From: Iphinoe sp. HA4291-MV1
GTDB lineage: Bacteria > Cyanobacteriota > Cyanobacteriia > Cyanobacteriales > Nostocaceae
Assembly (NCBI GenBank): GCA_019359415.1
Contig: JAHHHH010000013.1
Span: forward strand, 54,052-118,051
Length of the DNA: 64,000 bases
Direction of reading: 5' to 3'
Position numbers and translations under genes: made by a program. Below, piece after piece: positions 37,605 through 46,487 of the stretch. Within the stretch, counting starts at the first letter, position 1. The number at the start of each line of letters is the position of its first letter. The notes under the pieces are model-generated. The model saw only the letters and a program-made list of their open reading frames with translations. It was not told the origin of the DNA and did not search any database.

Positions 37605-37648
37605 ATATCAAGCCTGTAACTGGCGTTCGTCAGCTACAGGCTTGATAT
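37605..37648. terminator. Bidirectional terminator-like hairpin
   Basis: ATATCAAGCCTGTA (37605-37618) pairs perfectly with TACAGGCTTGATAT (37635-37648), with a 16-nt loop. It lies between the convergent repeat-protein gene and ilvD, and A/T-rich DNA flanks both sides. Confidence 0.75.
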
Positions 37649-37662
37649 AAAGATGTAGAAAA

Positions 37663-39348
37663 TTAAAACAAATCCAAATCCGTTACTGCACCAAGACTGC
37701 TGGAAGATACCAATTTGGTATATTTTGCCAGCACACCCGTAGTGTAACGGGGTGGACGGGACTGCCAATTGGCACGACGACGGGCTAACTCTTCATTAGA
37801 TATGTGTAAATGTAGTGAACGAGCATGGGCGTCAATGGTGATGGTGTCGCCTTCTTCGACTAGAGCGATCGCACCCCCAACTGCGGCTTCTGGCGCAACA
37901 TGACCAACAACCATACCATAGGTACCACCTGAAAAACGTCCGTCGGTAATGAGTCCCACGGAATCACCCAAGCCAGCACCAATAATTGCCGAGGTGGGAG
38001 CTAGCATTTCCCGCATACCAGGACCGCCTTTAGGTCCTTCGTAGCGGATAACGATGACATCTCCTGGGTTAATTTTCTTGTCCAAAATCGCATCCAAGCA
38101 GGATTCCTCAGATTCAAAAATCCGTGCTGGTCCAGTCATTTTGGGTGTTTTGACTCCGGTAATCTTGGCGACAGCCCCTTCTGTTGCTAAGTTACCTCTG
38201 AGGATGGCTAAGTGTCCTTGTTGATACAGCGGGTTACTCCAGGGACGGATGACATCTTGATTCGCAGGTGGTTCTTCTGGAACATCAGCCAACACTTGGA
38301 CGACCGTTTGCCCGGTAATTGTTAAGCAGTCTCCATGTATCAAGTCATGCACAAGTAACATTTTCATGACTTGAGGAATACCACCCACTTTGTGCAGGTC
38401 TGTGGCTACATATCGACCACTGGGTTTTAAATCGCACAAAACGGAAACACGATCGCGGATAGTTTCAAAGTCATTCAGGGAAAGTTCAACACCAGCAGCA
38501 TGGGCGATCGCCAGCAGATGCAACACTGCATTTGTCGAACCACCCACCGCCATGACGACAGAAATAGCATTTTCTATCGATTTGCGAGTTATAATCTGAT
38601 AGGGTAAGATTTGCTTACGAATTGCTTCTACCAAGACGGAAGCAGACTTTTCAGTACTTTCAGCTTTTTCTTCATCTTCTGCTGCCATTGTAGAGGAGTA
38701 AGGTAAACTCATCCCCATTGCTTCAATGGCACTAGACATAGTGTTTGCCGTGTACATTCCACCGCAGGAACCAGCTCCTGGGCAAGCCCTTCTCTCAACC
38801 TCCAATAATTCCTTCTCGTCGATTTTATCAGCACTGTATTGACCGACTGCTTCAAAGGCGCTAACGACAGTCAAGTCGCGTCCGTTGTAATGTCCGGGCT
38901 TGATGGTACCGCCATAAACAAAGATGGCGGGGATGTTCATGCGAGCGATCGCTATTATTGCCCCTGGCATATTCTTGTCGCAACCCCCAATGGCAAGAAC
39001 ACCGTCCATACTTTGCCCATTGCAAGCAGTTTCTATTGAGTCAGCGATGACTTCCCGTGAAACCAAGGAATATTTCATCCCTTCTGTTCCCATAGAAATG
39101 CCATCACTGATGGTAATTGTGCCGAACATTTGTGGCATTGCCTTGGCATTTGTTATGCCAATTTCTGCTCTTTGTGCTAGTTTGTTGATCCCCATATTGC
39201 ATGGGGTAATGGTACTATAGCCATTGGCAATACCAACGATCGCTTTGGAAAAATCCTCATCTTGAAAACCAACAGCACGCAGCATTGCCCGGTTAGGCGA
39301 TCGCTGCACTCCTTGCGTTACAATTTGGCTTCTTAAGTTCTCTGACAT
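37663..39348 (-). CDS. ilvD: Dihydroxy-acid dehydratase
   Basis: Fe-S dehydratase making 2-oxo acids in valine, isoleucine and leucine (and pantothenate) synthesis. 561 residues with cluster cysteines in [10 protein letters not shown] and [16 protein letters not shown] and the C-terminal [20 protein letters not shown] signature. Start ATG 39348. Monocistronic. Confidence 0.96.
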   Translation of the reverse strand: MSENLRSQIVTQGVQRSPNRAMLRAVGFQDEDFSKAIVGIANGYSTITPCNMGINKLAQRAEIGITNAKAMPQMFGTITISDGISMGTEGMKYSLVSREVIADSIETACNGQSMDGVLAIGGCDKNMPGAIIAIARMNIPAIFVYGGTIKPGHYNGRDLTVVSAFEAVGQYSADKIDEKELLEVERRACPGAGSCGGMYTANTMSSAIEAMGMSLPYSSTMAAEDEEKAESTEKSASVLVEAIRKQILPYQIITRKSIENAISVVMAVGGSTNAVLHLLAIAHAAGVELSLNDFETIRDRVSVLCDLKPSGRYVATDLHKVGGIPQVMKMLLVHDLIHGDCLTITGQTVVQVLADVPEEPPANQDVIRPWSNPLYQQGHLAILRGNLATEGAVAKITGVKTPKMTGPARIFESEESCLDAILDKKINPGDVIVIRYEGPKGGPGMREMLAPTSAIIGAGLGDSVGLITDGRFSGGTYGMVVGHVAPEAAVGGAIALVEEGDTITIDAHARSLHLHISNEELARRRANWQSRPPRYTTGVLAKYTKLVSSSSLGAVTDLDLF

Positions 39349-39470
39349 ATTGATAATTCCCTTGCGCCGTCATCTTTACTCTTGGCACATTTGCTCTGTA
39401 ATTATCTCAAAATATCAGATACTCTACAGCTCATTTTCACGCGTTTGTCGAAAGATTACAGCTACTATAG

Positions 39471-39917
39471 CTAATCATTAATTGTACCATCTGGCATAAT
39501 TGTATCCCGCAACAGAGTACCCATCATGTATGCCCCATAGAGATTAGCTCTCTGTAAATTTGCAGCAGTGAAGTCTGCGTCTATCAAGTCTGCCATTTTC
39601 AAGACAGCCCCATTAAGAATGGCTCCTGTAAGCTTTGCCTCATAAAGATTTGCTCCACTGAGATTTGCTCCACTGAGATTTGCTCCACTGAGGTTAGCTC
39701 TGACTAAAGATGCTTCTGTCAAGTCAACCCCAACCAAATTTGCTTTACTCAAATCAACTTCACTCAAGGCAGCTCCTTTTAAAGTCGCTCCGCTAAGATT
39801 GACTCCATTTAGATAACCACCCTGGAGATTTATGCCCTTGAAATTTCTTTCTCCTGCTTGATAGCGTTTCAACAAATCATCTACGCTCATTGGACTATTT
39901 AACAACACCTCTTGCAT
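39471..39917 (-). CDS. Pentapeptide-repeat protein
   Basis: 148 residues, almost entirely A(D/N)LXX repeats after a short N-terminal helix (about 12-148): for example LSKANLVGVDLTEASLVRAN and LSGANLSGANLSGANLYEAK. Folds as a right-handed quadrilateral beta helix. No signal peptide, so cytosolic. Function unknown. Confidence 0.88.
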   Translation of the reverse strand: MQEVLLNSPMSVDDLLKRYQAGERNFKGINLQGGYLNGVNLSGATLKGAALSEVDLSKANLVGVDLTEASLVRANLSGANLSGANLSGANLYEAKLTGAILNGAVLKMADLIDADFTAANLQRANLYGAYMMGTLLRDTIMPDGTIND

Positions 39918-40238
39918 GTAGTGTGCCTCAAAGAACAGACTTCACTAGGTTAATTGTGTCATGATTTCAAGTTATGACAAACTATGTCATTAATTAACAA
40001 ACTATCATGATAGCAATCCAAACTCAGTCATTGGTGAACAACTCACAAATGATAGTTTGTTAGGGCGTAAACACTACCACAAAATCAAGTTGTCTGTTGA
40101 AAAGCTTTCACTCAAGTTGTATGTCAAGTTTTTTACTGAATGAGTATAGTTGTCTTATTTGTATCAGTTTCCCACGCCGAGGCAACTGGCTCTCCCGTTG
40201 GGCGTAAGTTCTGATTTTGAACGAACACAAGCGCCGAT
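39918..40238. other. Intergenic region with inverted-repeat character
   Basis: About 320 bp. It contains ACAAACTATGTCATTAATT, ACAAACTATCATGATAGC and AATGATAGTTTGTTAGG, related inverted strings suggesting a decayed repeat element, though I cannot define ends. No gene. Confidence 0.4.
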
Positions 40239-40862
40239 TTATAAACATTCCCATGCTGCTTGAAAAAAGTCTCGCTCACACAACATTGCATAACGATAAG
40301 TTGAGTTTACCAACGTCGTGCGACTCGTATAACGATCAACCAAATCTTCTAATTGTTGCGTGAGTGGTTGAAAATCTGCACCACTATAAGTACGAATCCA
40401 ATCCGCATACTGATGATTGGGAATACCATCACGAGCCAATTGTTTGCCTAAAAAAGAATACAAACGCATACAAGGAGACATAGCCGCAGCAGTTAAACCC
40501 ACATCACCACTCCAAGCAGTTGCTAACAAAAAGTCAGTATAGTGACGAGTAGTGACTCCAGGTTCCACAGAATGCAAACTGACTCCCCACTTTGCTGCAT
40601 AACCTTCATGAAGTTTCAGTTCTTGTAAAACTCCATCAGCTAAGAAGTGAAATGTAGTAAATACAGAAAAATCTGGCGCTTTAGCTGCAGCTATACTGTA
40701 AGCACGAGCAAAGGCTTCCAAGAAAAAAGCATCTTGTCCCACATAATAGGTAAATTTTTTCTGCTCAAGAGTACCGTCACCTATACCTTGGATAAAGGGA
40801 TGCTCCAGACAAGCTTGCGCTATGTCTTGATTTGCTTGCCACAATTCCTTTGAGATAGTCAT
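40239..40862 (-). CDS. tenA: TenA-family thiaminase II / aminopyrimidine aminohydrolase
   Basis: Hydrolyses aminopyrimidines in thiamin salvage. 207 residues, all-alpha: residues near the N terminus (SKELWQANQDIAQACLEHPF), YVGQDAFFLEAFARAYSIAA, MSPCMRLYSFLGKQLA with the catalytic-type cysteine, and YRYAMLCERDFFQAAWE with the conserved glutamate. No other thiamin genes or TPP riboswitch are adjacent. Confidence 0.9.
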   Translation of the reverse strand: MTISKELWQANQDIAQACLEHPFIQGIGDGTLEQKKFTYYVGQDAFFLEAFARAYSIAAAKAPDFSVFTTFHFLADGVLQELKLHEGYAAKWGVSLHSVEPGVTTRHYTDFLLATAWSGDVGLTAAAMSPCMRLYSFLGKQLARDGIPNHQYADWIRTYSGADFQPLTQQLEDLVDRYTSRTTLVNSTYRYAMLCERDFFQAAWECL

Positions 40863-40951
40863 TTTGAGTTACCAATAAATCAGTGAACAGTGAACAGTTG
40901 TCAGATAACTGATAACTGATAACTGTTTTAATTGCTTATAACTCTTCCTCT

Positions 40952-41722
40952 CTAAAATGGCAAAAACTGGAGTAATAGAGAGCCAACACTTCCTACAAAA
41001 TCAACGAAATCGGGTTTGGCAGGTTTTACCTTAGTTTCGTAGGATGTTTGCAGTTCTTTTATAAAAGCCTGTGCTGTTTGTATTCCAGTGCTATTGTTTT
41101 GGGATACAAATAGTTTTTCAGCGATTTGGGCGTCTTGAAATGCACCTTGTCGGTCAAATATTTGGTAACGAACAACACCACGAGCTAGATAAGCACCTGC
41201 ATAATCAGGGTTCATGACAATAGCTTGATTGAAATAGTCAATTGCTTGCTGTTGATTACCTTTTTGTGCTTCAGCAACACCCCAAGCATAAAATTTCTCA
41301 TGTGTAGCAATTTGCGATGGTATACTTACTGCTCCTTGCAAGTTAATACCATTAAGATTAACACTATTAAATTGAGCGTTAACTAAATAAGTATTTCTCA
41401 AATCAGCATTCTGTAGATTTGCTCCACTGAGATTTGCTCCGCTTAGGTTAGCACCAAATAAACCAACACCACTTAAGTTTGCGCCCCTCAAATCAGCACC
41501 GCTCAAGTTAGCGCGGCTGAGATTGGCTCCTGCGAGATTGGCTTTACTTAAATCCGCTCCTGATAAATCAGCCATAACCAAACCAGCCCCAGTTAAATCA
41601 CAGTTTTGACATTGTTTGCTTGTGAGTAACTGTCTGACGTGTTCGAGATTTGCTGCTTGAACTGTCTGACTTAGGTTGATAAGAGTTAAAAATGCGGCTG
41701 TGGCTAGAATTTGGCTTTTCAT
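40952..41722 (-). CDS. Exported pentapeptide-repeat protein with TPR segment
   Basis: 256 residues: signal peptide (KSQILATAAFLTLINLSQTV...), an N-terminal segment LEHVRQLLTSKQCQNCDLTG common before cyanobacterial pentapeptide repeats, repeats to about residue 135, then a TPR-like pair (AWGVAEAQKGNQQQAIDYFN, AGAYLARGVVRYQIFDRQGA). Probably periplasmic or thylakoid-lumenal. One of three such proteins here. Confidence 0.85.
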   Translation of the reverse strand: MKSQILATAAFLTLINLSQTVQAANLEHVRQLLTSKQCQNCDLTGAGLVMADLSGADLSKANLAGANLSRANLSGADLRGANLSGVGLFGANLSGANLSGANLQNADLRNTYLVNAQFNSVNLNGINLQGAVSIPSQIATHEKFYAWGVAEAQKGNQQQAIDYFNQAIVMNPDYAGAYLARGVVRYQIFDRQGAFQDAQIAEKLFVSQNNSTGIQTAQAFIKELQTSYETKVKPAKPDFVDFVGSVGSLLLQFLPF

Positions 41723-41769
41723 TATTGGTGTCGCAATGTCTTACCCGTGACTTAGTACAACATTTCATT

Positions 41770-41902
41770 AATTCGTGGCGAATTCTCCGCGTTCCTGGTG
41801 CGCTTACCTCTGCGCGACGGCAGTTTGCACCGTCAGGGGAACCACCAAGGGCGCGCTGCCTCTCCTTTGCGTTTAAATTTCAACCCTCAATTCGCCACGA
41901 TT
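41770..41902. repeat. 12-bp inverted repeat bounding 130 bp between pentapeptide genes
   Basis: TCGTGGCGAATT (41773-41784) is the exact reverse complement of AATTCGCCACGA (41889-41900). The interior is GC-rich and unlike its A/T-rich surroundings. It could be a MITE-like insertion; no target duplication was identified. Confidence 0.5.
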
Positions 41903-41972
41903 TTATGCAAAGCTGTACTTAGAACAGTTCTGTCAGTGAGAGTGTCACCGACATAGCATATGTGTGGCTTAT

Positions 41973-42593
41973 TTACCTAAAACTAGCTCCTTTAGGCATA
42001 ATTGCGCCATTGAGATTTGCACCTTCTAAACGAGTTTCTCTCAAAATAGCTCCCTTAAGATTAGCATCACCAAGATTCGCACCCCTAAAGTCGGCACGAC
42101 TCAGATTAGCATTGCGGAGATTAGCATTGTTAAGATTTGCACCACTGAGATTAGCGCTGCTCAAGTTAACACCACTTAAATTAGTATTGTCAAGATTTGC
42201 ACCACTTAGGGTTGCTCCACTCAAATCAACACCACTTAAATTAGCATTTGCAAGATTCGCACCACCTAAATTGGCATAACGCAGCTTCATCCCCCGTAAG
42301 TCCTTTCCTTCCCAACTAACACCACCTAGGTTCTGCGCTAGTTCGTTGTGCTGTTCTTGAATGAGTACTACTGGTGTGTCTTCTTGTGGTGAAACTGATG
42401 TGTTTGCTGCTGGCGGAACTAATGTATCGACAGGTGCTTCTGTGATGTCTGGCGCGGTTACTGTTTGATTGGGTGCTGCAACTGGTGTTTCCACGCTTTT
42501 GAGTGCTACATAGATTCCAACTCCAACTAAAAGAGTTGCTCCAGTTAGTACAGCAGAGAGGGTGAAAAGCAAACTTTGACGCTGCTGATACAT
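41973..42593 (-). CDS. Membrane-anchored pentapeptide-repeat protein
   Basis: 206 residues: N-terminal membrane anchor (SLLFTLSAVLTGATLLVGVG), a Pro/Val/Thr-rich linker, then pentapeptide repeats (about 95-200) such as LRYANLGGANLANANLSGVD and ending in ANLNGAIMPKGA. The repeat domain would face the periplasm or lumen. Confidence 0.86.
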   Translation of the reverse strand: MYQQRQSLLFTLSAVLTGATLLVGVGIYVALKSVETPVAAPNQTVTAPDITEAPVDTLVPPAANTSVSPQEDTPVVLIQEQHNELAQNLGGVSWEGKDLRGMKLRYANLGGANLANANLSGVDLSGATLSGANLDNTNLSGVNLSSANLSGANLNNANLRNANLSRADFRGANLGDANLKGAILRETRLEGANLNGAIMPKGASFR

Positions 42594-42763
42594 TTGTGCT
42601 GCCTCAGTGGTATAAATTTGGGCTTTTGCCTACTATTTATAGCAGTTCTCAAGTCAGTAAAGTACGCTGAAGTTTGTATCCTTGTGTCTACCCTATTGGC
42701 TACAGCACGGGACTTACAACTCCTTAAACTCCTCTTTAGTTAAAATAACGATTTAAAACAACA

Positions 42764-43807
42764 ATGTGGAATTACGACTACTTATTTCACAGAATTGAAG
42801 AATTAGTCATGCATCATTCTCCCAGTGGTGCAGAGGCAGAAATTAACCAATTCTTGATGCAGCAATTTGCGGCGCTAGGAGTGGAAGTATGGTGTGATCG
42901 CGCTGACAATATTATTGCTAAAATTCCTGGGAAAGATCCCACTAGACAGATTGCCATTACTGCTCACAAAGATGAAATAGGCGCAATTGTGAAAACAGTT
43001 GGCGACAAAGGTCGAGTCGAAGTTCGCAAGCTAGGCGGTTCATTCCCGTGGGTTTATGGCGAAGGAGTCGTAGATTTACTAGGAGACAACACAACCGTGA
43101 GCGGTATTCTTAGTTTTGGTTCCCGTCACGTCTCCCATGAATCACCCCAAAAAGTCGAGCAAGAAGACACGCCTGTAAAATGGGAGAATGCCTGGATAGA
43201 AACAAAATGCACTACCACCGAACTGGAAGCAGCTGGCATTCGACCAGGTACCAGAATGGTTATCGGTAAGCATCGAAAACACCCAATCAGGCTAAACGAT
43301 TATATCGCCAGTTATACCTTGGATAACAAAGCTTCTGTTGCTATCCTACTAGCACTTGCCGAAAAAGTAAAACAGCCAGCAGTCGATGTGTATCTAGTCG
43401 CATCAGCAAAAGAAGAAGTGGGAGCAATTGGGGCACTTTTCTTTACTCAAAACCAGCGTTTAGATGCCTTGATTGCTTTAGAAATTTGTCCTCTCTCATC
43501 AGAATACCCAATTGAGGATGGGAAAAGCCCTGTTATACTTTCTCAAGATGGGTATGGAATTTACGATGAAACGCTAAATGGGCAACTGCGTCACTGTGCC
43601 AAGCAATTGGATATGTCAATACAGCTAGCAACATTAAGCAGTTTTGGTAGTGATGCTTCCATTGCCATGAAGTTTGGTCATGTTGCTCGTGGTGCTTGTT
43701 TGGCATTTCCGACACAGAATACTCATGGATACGAAATTGCCCATTTGGGAGCAATTGCTAATTGTATCGATTTGTTACAAGTGTTCTGCGAGACTGAATT
43801 TGAGTGA
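42764..43807 (+). CDS. M42-family metallopeptidase
   Basis: 347 residues, dinuclear aminopeptidase/endoglucanase-like family (FrvX/PepA-type). Motifs: HHSPSGAEAEINQF at the start, ITAHKDEIGAIV with a metal ligand, SYTLDNKASVAILLALAEKV (bridging Asp), SAKEEVGAIGALFF with the catalytic Glu pair, and CLAFPTQNTHGYE with the last His. Substrate unknown. Start ATG 42764. Confidence 0.9.
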   Translation: MWNYDYLFHRIEELVMHHSPSGAEAEINQFLMQQFAALGVEVWCDRADNIIAKIPGKDPTRQIAITAHKDEIGAIVKTVGDKGRVEVRKLGGSFPWVYGEGVVDLLGDNTTVSGILSFGSRHVSHESPQKVEQEDTPVKWENAWIETKCTTTELEAAGIRPGTRMVIGKHRKHPIRLNDYIASYTLDNKASVAILLALAEKVKQPAVDVYLVASAKEEVGAIGALFFTQNQRLDALIALEICPLSSEYPIEDGKSPVILSQDGYGIYDETLNGQLRHCAKQLDMSIQLATLSSFGSDASIAMKFGHVARGACLAFPTQNTHGYEIAHLGAIANCIDLLQVFCETEFE

Positions 43808-43930
43808 TGATTTTTCTTTCTCTACTTGCCCTTCTTCTTCACAGGTAACAATGTATTAACCTGATAGGGTTACTACCCACAATTCTTTACAATGATCCCA
43901 GGTAAGTTAATTAAAAGTGACTGTAAGCCA

Positions 43931-44395
43931 ATGCCTAAGACCGTTGCCGATATCATGAGCCATAATCCGATTGTCGTCCAACCAGAAACTCCTCTACAGG
44001 AAGCCATTAAAATTCTGGCAGAACGACGCATTAGCGGGCTACCTGTTGTGAATGACATTGGTAAGTTAGTAGGTATTATCTCGGAAACGGATTTAATGTG
44101 GCAACAAACTGGGGTAACCCCTCCGGCTTATATCATGTTTCTTGATAGCGTGATCTATTTGCAAAACCCCGCAGATTATGAACGTGATTTGCACAAAGCG
44201 CTTGGGCAAAATGTTGGTGAAGTCATGAGCAAAAACCCTATCACCATTTCTCCTGACAAAACTGTCACAGAAGCGGCTAAACTCATGCACGATCGCAATG
44301 TTCACCGCTTACCAGTTCTTGACAGCGAGAGCCAAGTCATTGGTATTCTCACTCGTGGTGACATCATTCGGGCAATGGCAGCTAGTCAAGATTAG
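43931..44395 (+). CDS. Tandem CBS-domain protein
   Basis: About 154 residues forming one Bateman module: VADIMSHNPIVVQPETPLQE... and VGEVMSKNPITISPDKTVTE..., each with the RRISGLPVVND or RNVHRLPVLDS helix-strand pattern. Such modules bind adenine nucleotides and sense energy state. ATG 43931 (MPKTVADIM) matches the family; an in-frame ATG 13 codons upstream is possible. Confidence 0.88.
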   Translation: MPKTVADIMSHNPIVVQPETPLQEAIKILAERRISGLPVVNDIGKLVGIISETDLMWQQTGVTPPAYIMFLDSVIYLQNPADYERDLHKALGQNVGEVMSKNPITISPDKTVTEAAKLMHDRNVHRLPVLDSESQVIGILTRGDIIRAMAASQD

Positions 44396-44540
44396 TCATT
44401 AGTCATTAGTACAGGACGATAGAAATAACTAGACAGTTAAGAACAGCTTTATTACCCTGGTTATTTAAACATTTTTCTCTTCTGACTTGGTGATTCGGTG
44501 ACTCCTTTTTAAAAACATCTTTGAAAATTGGGATAATGAA

Positions 44541-45206
44541 ATGAGTATTACTCCTGAATCTGTCAAGCAATTGCTAAATTCCGAAGATTTAGGTGATCGC
44601 TTGCAAGCAGTTAATCAAATCCGTCAATTAGAACCAGCTACGGGTTTTGAGTTGATTCAAAATGCTGTTAATGATAGTAATTCCCGTGTGCGGTACTCAG
44701 CTGTGAGTCAGTTGGATACTCTGGGTAGACAAGATTTAAATTTGTCTCTAAATATATTGCGTGATCGCTTGTTCAATGATCCCGAACCTGATGTACAAGC
44801 AGCCGCAGCAGATTGTTTGGGTGCTCTCAAGCTGCATGAAGCTTTTGAAGATTTACAACAACTCTACCAAACCAGCAACGAGTGGATTGTAAAGTTCAGC
44901 ATCATCGCTACGCTAGGAGAGTTGAACGATCCAAGAGGCTTTGAGTTGCTAAAGGTAGCACTTTCTTCAGACAATGACTTAGTCAAAACCGCAGCTATTA
45001 GTTCTCTGGGGGAGTTGGGAGATTTGCAGGCTATTCCCCTCTTGGCTTCCTATGCAACAGATCCAGATTGGCAAGTTCGCTATAGGCTAGTGCACGCCTT
45101 GAGTCGTTTAGGTGGTACAGACGCAAAATCTATATTAGAAACTTTGGCGAATGATGAAGTAGACGCTGTTGCAACTGAAGCCAAAAAATCTTTAACCAAG
45201 GCTTGA
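44541..45206 (+). CDS. nblB: HEAT-repeat (PBS-lyase-like) protein, probable NblB
   Basis: 221 residues of HEAT-like repeats throughout, for example SNSRVRYSAVSQLDTLGRQD, PEPDVQAAAADCLGALKLHE and NDLVKTAAISSLGELGDLQA. Length and composition match NblB, the phycobilisome-degradation factor related to bilin lyases. nblA lies 635 bp downstream, which supports the call, but other HEAT bilin-lyase paralogs look similar. Confidence 0.65.
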   Translation: MSITPESVKQLLNSEDLGDRLQAVNQIRQLEPATGFELIQNAVNDSNSRVRYSAVSQLDTLGRQDLNLSLNILRDRLFNDPEPDVQAAAADCLGALKLHEAFEDLQQLYQTSNEWIVKFSIIATLGELNDPRGFELLKVALSSDNDLVKTAAISSLGELGDLQAIPLLASYATDPDWQVRYRLVHALSRLGGTDAKSILETLANDEVDAVATEAKKSLTKA

Positions 45207-45841
45207 AGTGTCTGGCTTTACTTGGGAATCTAACCAATCGTAGCACAAAGGATTTAACATGACTCATAGCAACCGTATTGCTCCATACCCACTCAAAATT
45301 TGTTCAGACTAAGCATTTTTCTTATTTACAGTTTGATACATATACTCATAGCCTCCGAAGTTCCAAACTCGGGAGGCTAATTATCATATTTTGTGTAATT
45401 GACATCTTGCACACAATAAGGTAGAGCGAATATAATTCACCTTACCTACCTTAAATACCCTTAAAAAGCAGGGTTTATGGGACAAGGACGGAATGCATTG
45501 TGTCTCTATCAATGTAGCGATGTATAAAAATCACTACATCAATCCCAAACCTACCCTAATCTCAAATTAAGGGAAAGAAGGGAGTTCCTACCACATAAGG
45601 GTTTAAAAATCCCTACTTTCCCGGAATCTGCTTTAACAGACTTGGGATCTATATCAGTGGGCTTAGGAACAAGGTGTCACAACCTAAAAATTACCCATTA
45701 GGGTATGGGCAATTTGTCAAACACTTGTTATCGTTCGTAATACGGAGGTACAAATGTTTTGGACAATAAAAGTCCAGCTATTTACCCTATTAGTTCATTG
45801 ACAGCTGCATCACCTTTACTTTTTGTTTTTAGGAGTTTGTT
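45207..45841. other. Long nblA upstream region
   Basis: 635 bp between the HEAT gene and nblA. It holds an NtcA-like site (45275-45288) with a -10-like TAAGCAT 21 bp on, a hairpin at 45350-45378 (AGCCTCC pairing with GGAGGCT), and otherwise no gene. A long 5' leader for nblA is possible. Confidence 0.5.
45275..45288 (+). promoter_or_regulatory. Candidate NtcA-binding site
   Basis: GTATTGCTCCATAC matches GTAN8TAC exactly; TAAGCAT begins 21 bp after it, near the spacing of NtcA class II promoters. nblA induction by nitrogen starvation is well established. By chance one such match is expected about once in 4 kb, so this needs testing. Confidence 0.45.
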
Positions 45842-46039
45842 ATGAATCAACCAATCGAATTGACCCTCGAACAGCAATTCAACATTTGCTCATTTGCTAC
45901 TCAAGTGCAGCACATGAGCCATGACCAAGCTAAAGACTTTCTAGTCAAGCTTTATGAACAAATGGTAGTCCGGGAAGCGACTTATAAAGAGCTTCTCAAG
46001 CACCAATGGGGATTAGATTCTGGTTCCACTTGGGCATAG
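45842..46039 (+). CDS. nblA: Phycobilisome degradation protein NblA
   Basis: 65 residues: MNQPIELTLEQQFNICSFAT, then VKLYEQMVVREATYKELLKH, the helical hairpin typical of NblA. It binds phycobiliproteins and recruits Clp chaperone (ClpC) for breakdown under nutrient stress. TAGGAG lies 9 bp before ATG. clpS, an adaptor of the same Clp system, is about 3.4 kb away. Confidence 0.95.
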   Translation: MNQPIELTLEQQFNICSFATQVQHMSHDQAKDFLVKLYEQMVVREATYKELLKHQWGLDSGSTWA

Positions 46040-46487
46040 GTATTAGCGCCGCAGTAGGCGACCTCCTTCTCTTGCTCGGTTCCAAGGAGGAAAGGAGCTG
46101 GGGATGCAGGGGCGTCAACTAAAATGAGCAACTCTGACTAGAGACTTTCAACGATAATTCATCTAATTGAGCAACTCTCACTGTATTTTTCCAAGTAGTT
46201 CAGGTTAACATTGGGCTTGACTAGCTTTATGCATTTCTCAGCTGACGACTGCTCATTTGCAGGCTAGGAGCAAATGCAATTGCACGTGTTTTCTTGAAAC
46301 AGCGTTTCGCTTATTGAGCTACTGTAAGCCCAGTCATTAGTCTACCCAAATTTTACCGCTTAGATCCTTTAATATTTATATTTCTTATAACTTTATTTAT
46401 TATTATATACAATGTAGCTTTTTTATAAAAAAAAATACAATTATTTTTTATGACATACGTATGACAAGATTCGACATTATATTTTTT
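46040..46487. other. Intergenic region between nblA and the kinase
   Basis: About 450 bp between convergent genes; the distal part is strongly A/T-rich. Nothing recognisable beyond AAGGAGGAAAGGAG-like purine strings without a following gene. Confidence 0.45.

Noticed and set aside
45730-45760. Second NtcA-like site GTA-ATACGGAGG-TAC before nblA
   Set aside because: The spacer is nine, not eight, bases, so it does not fit the GTAN8TAC consensus.
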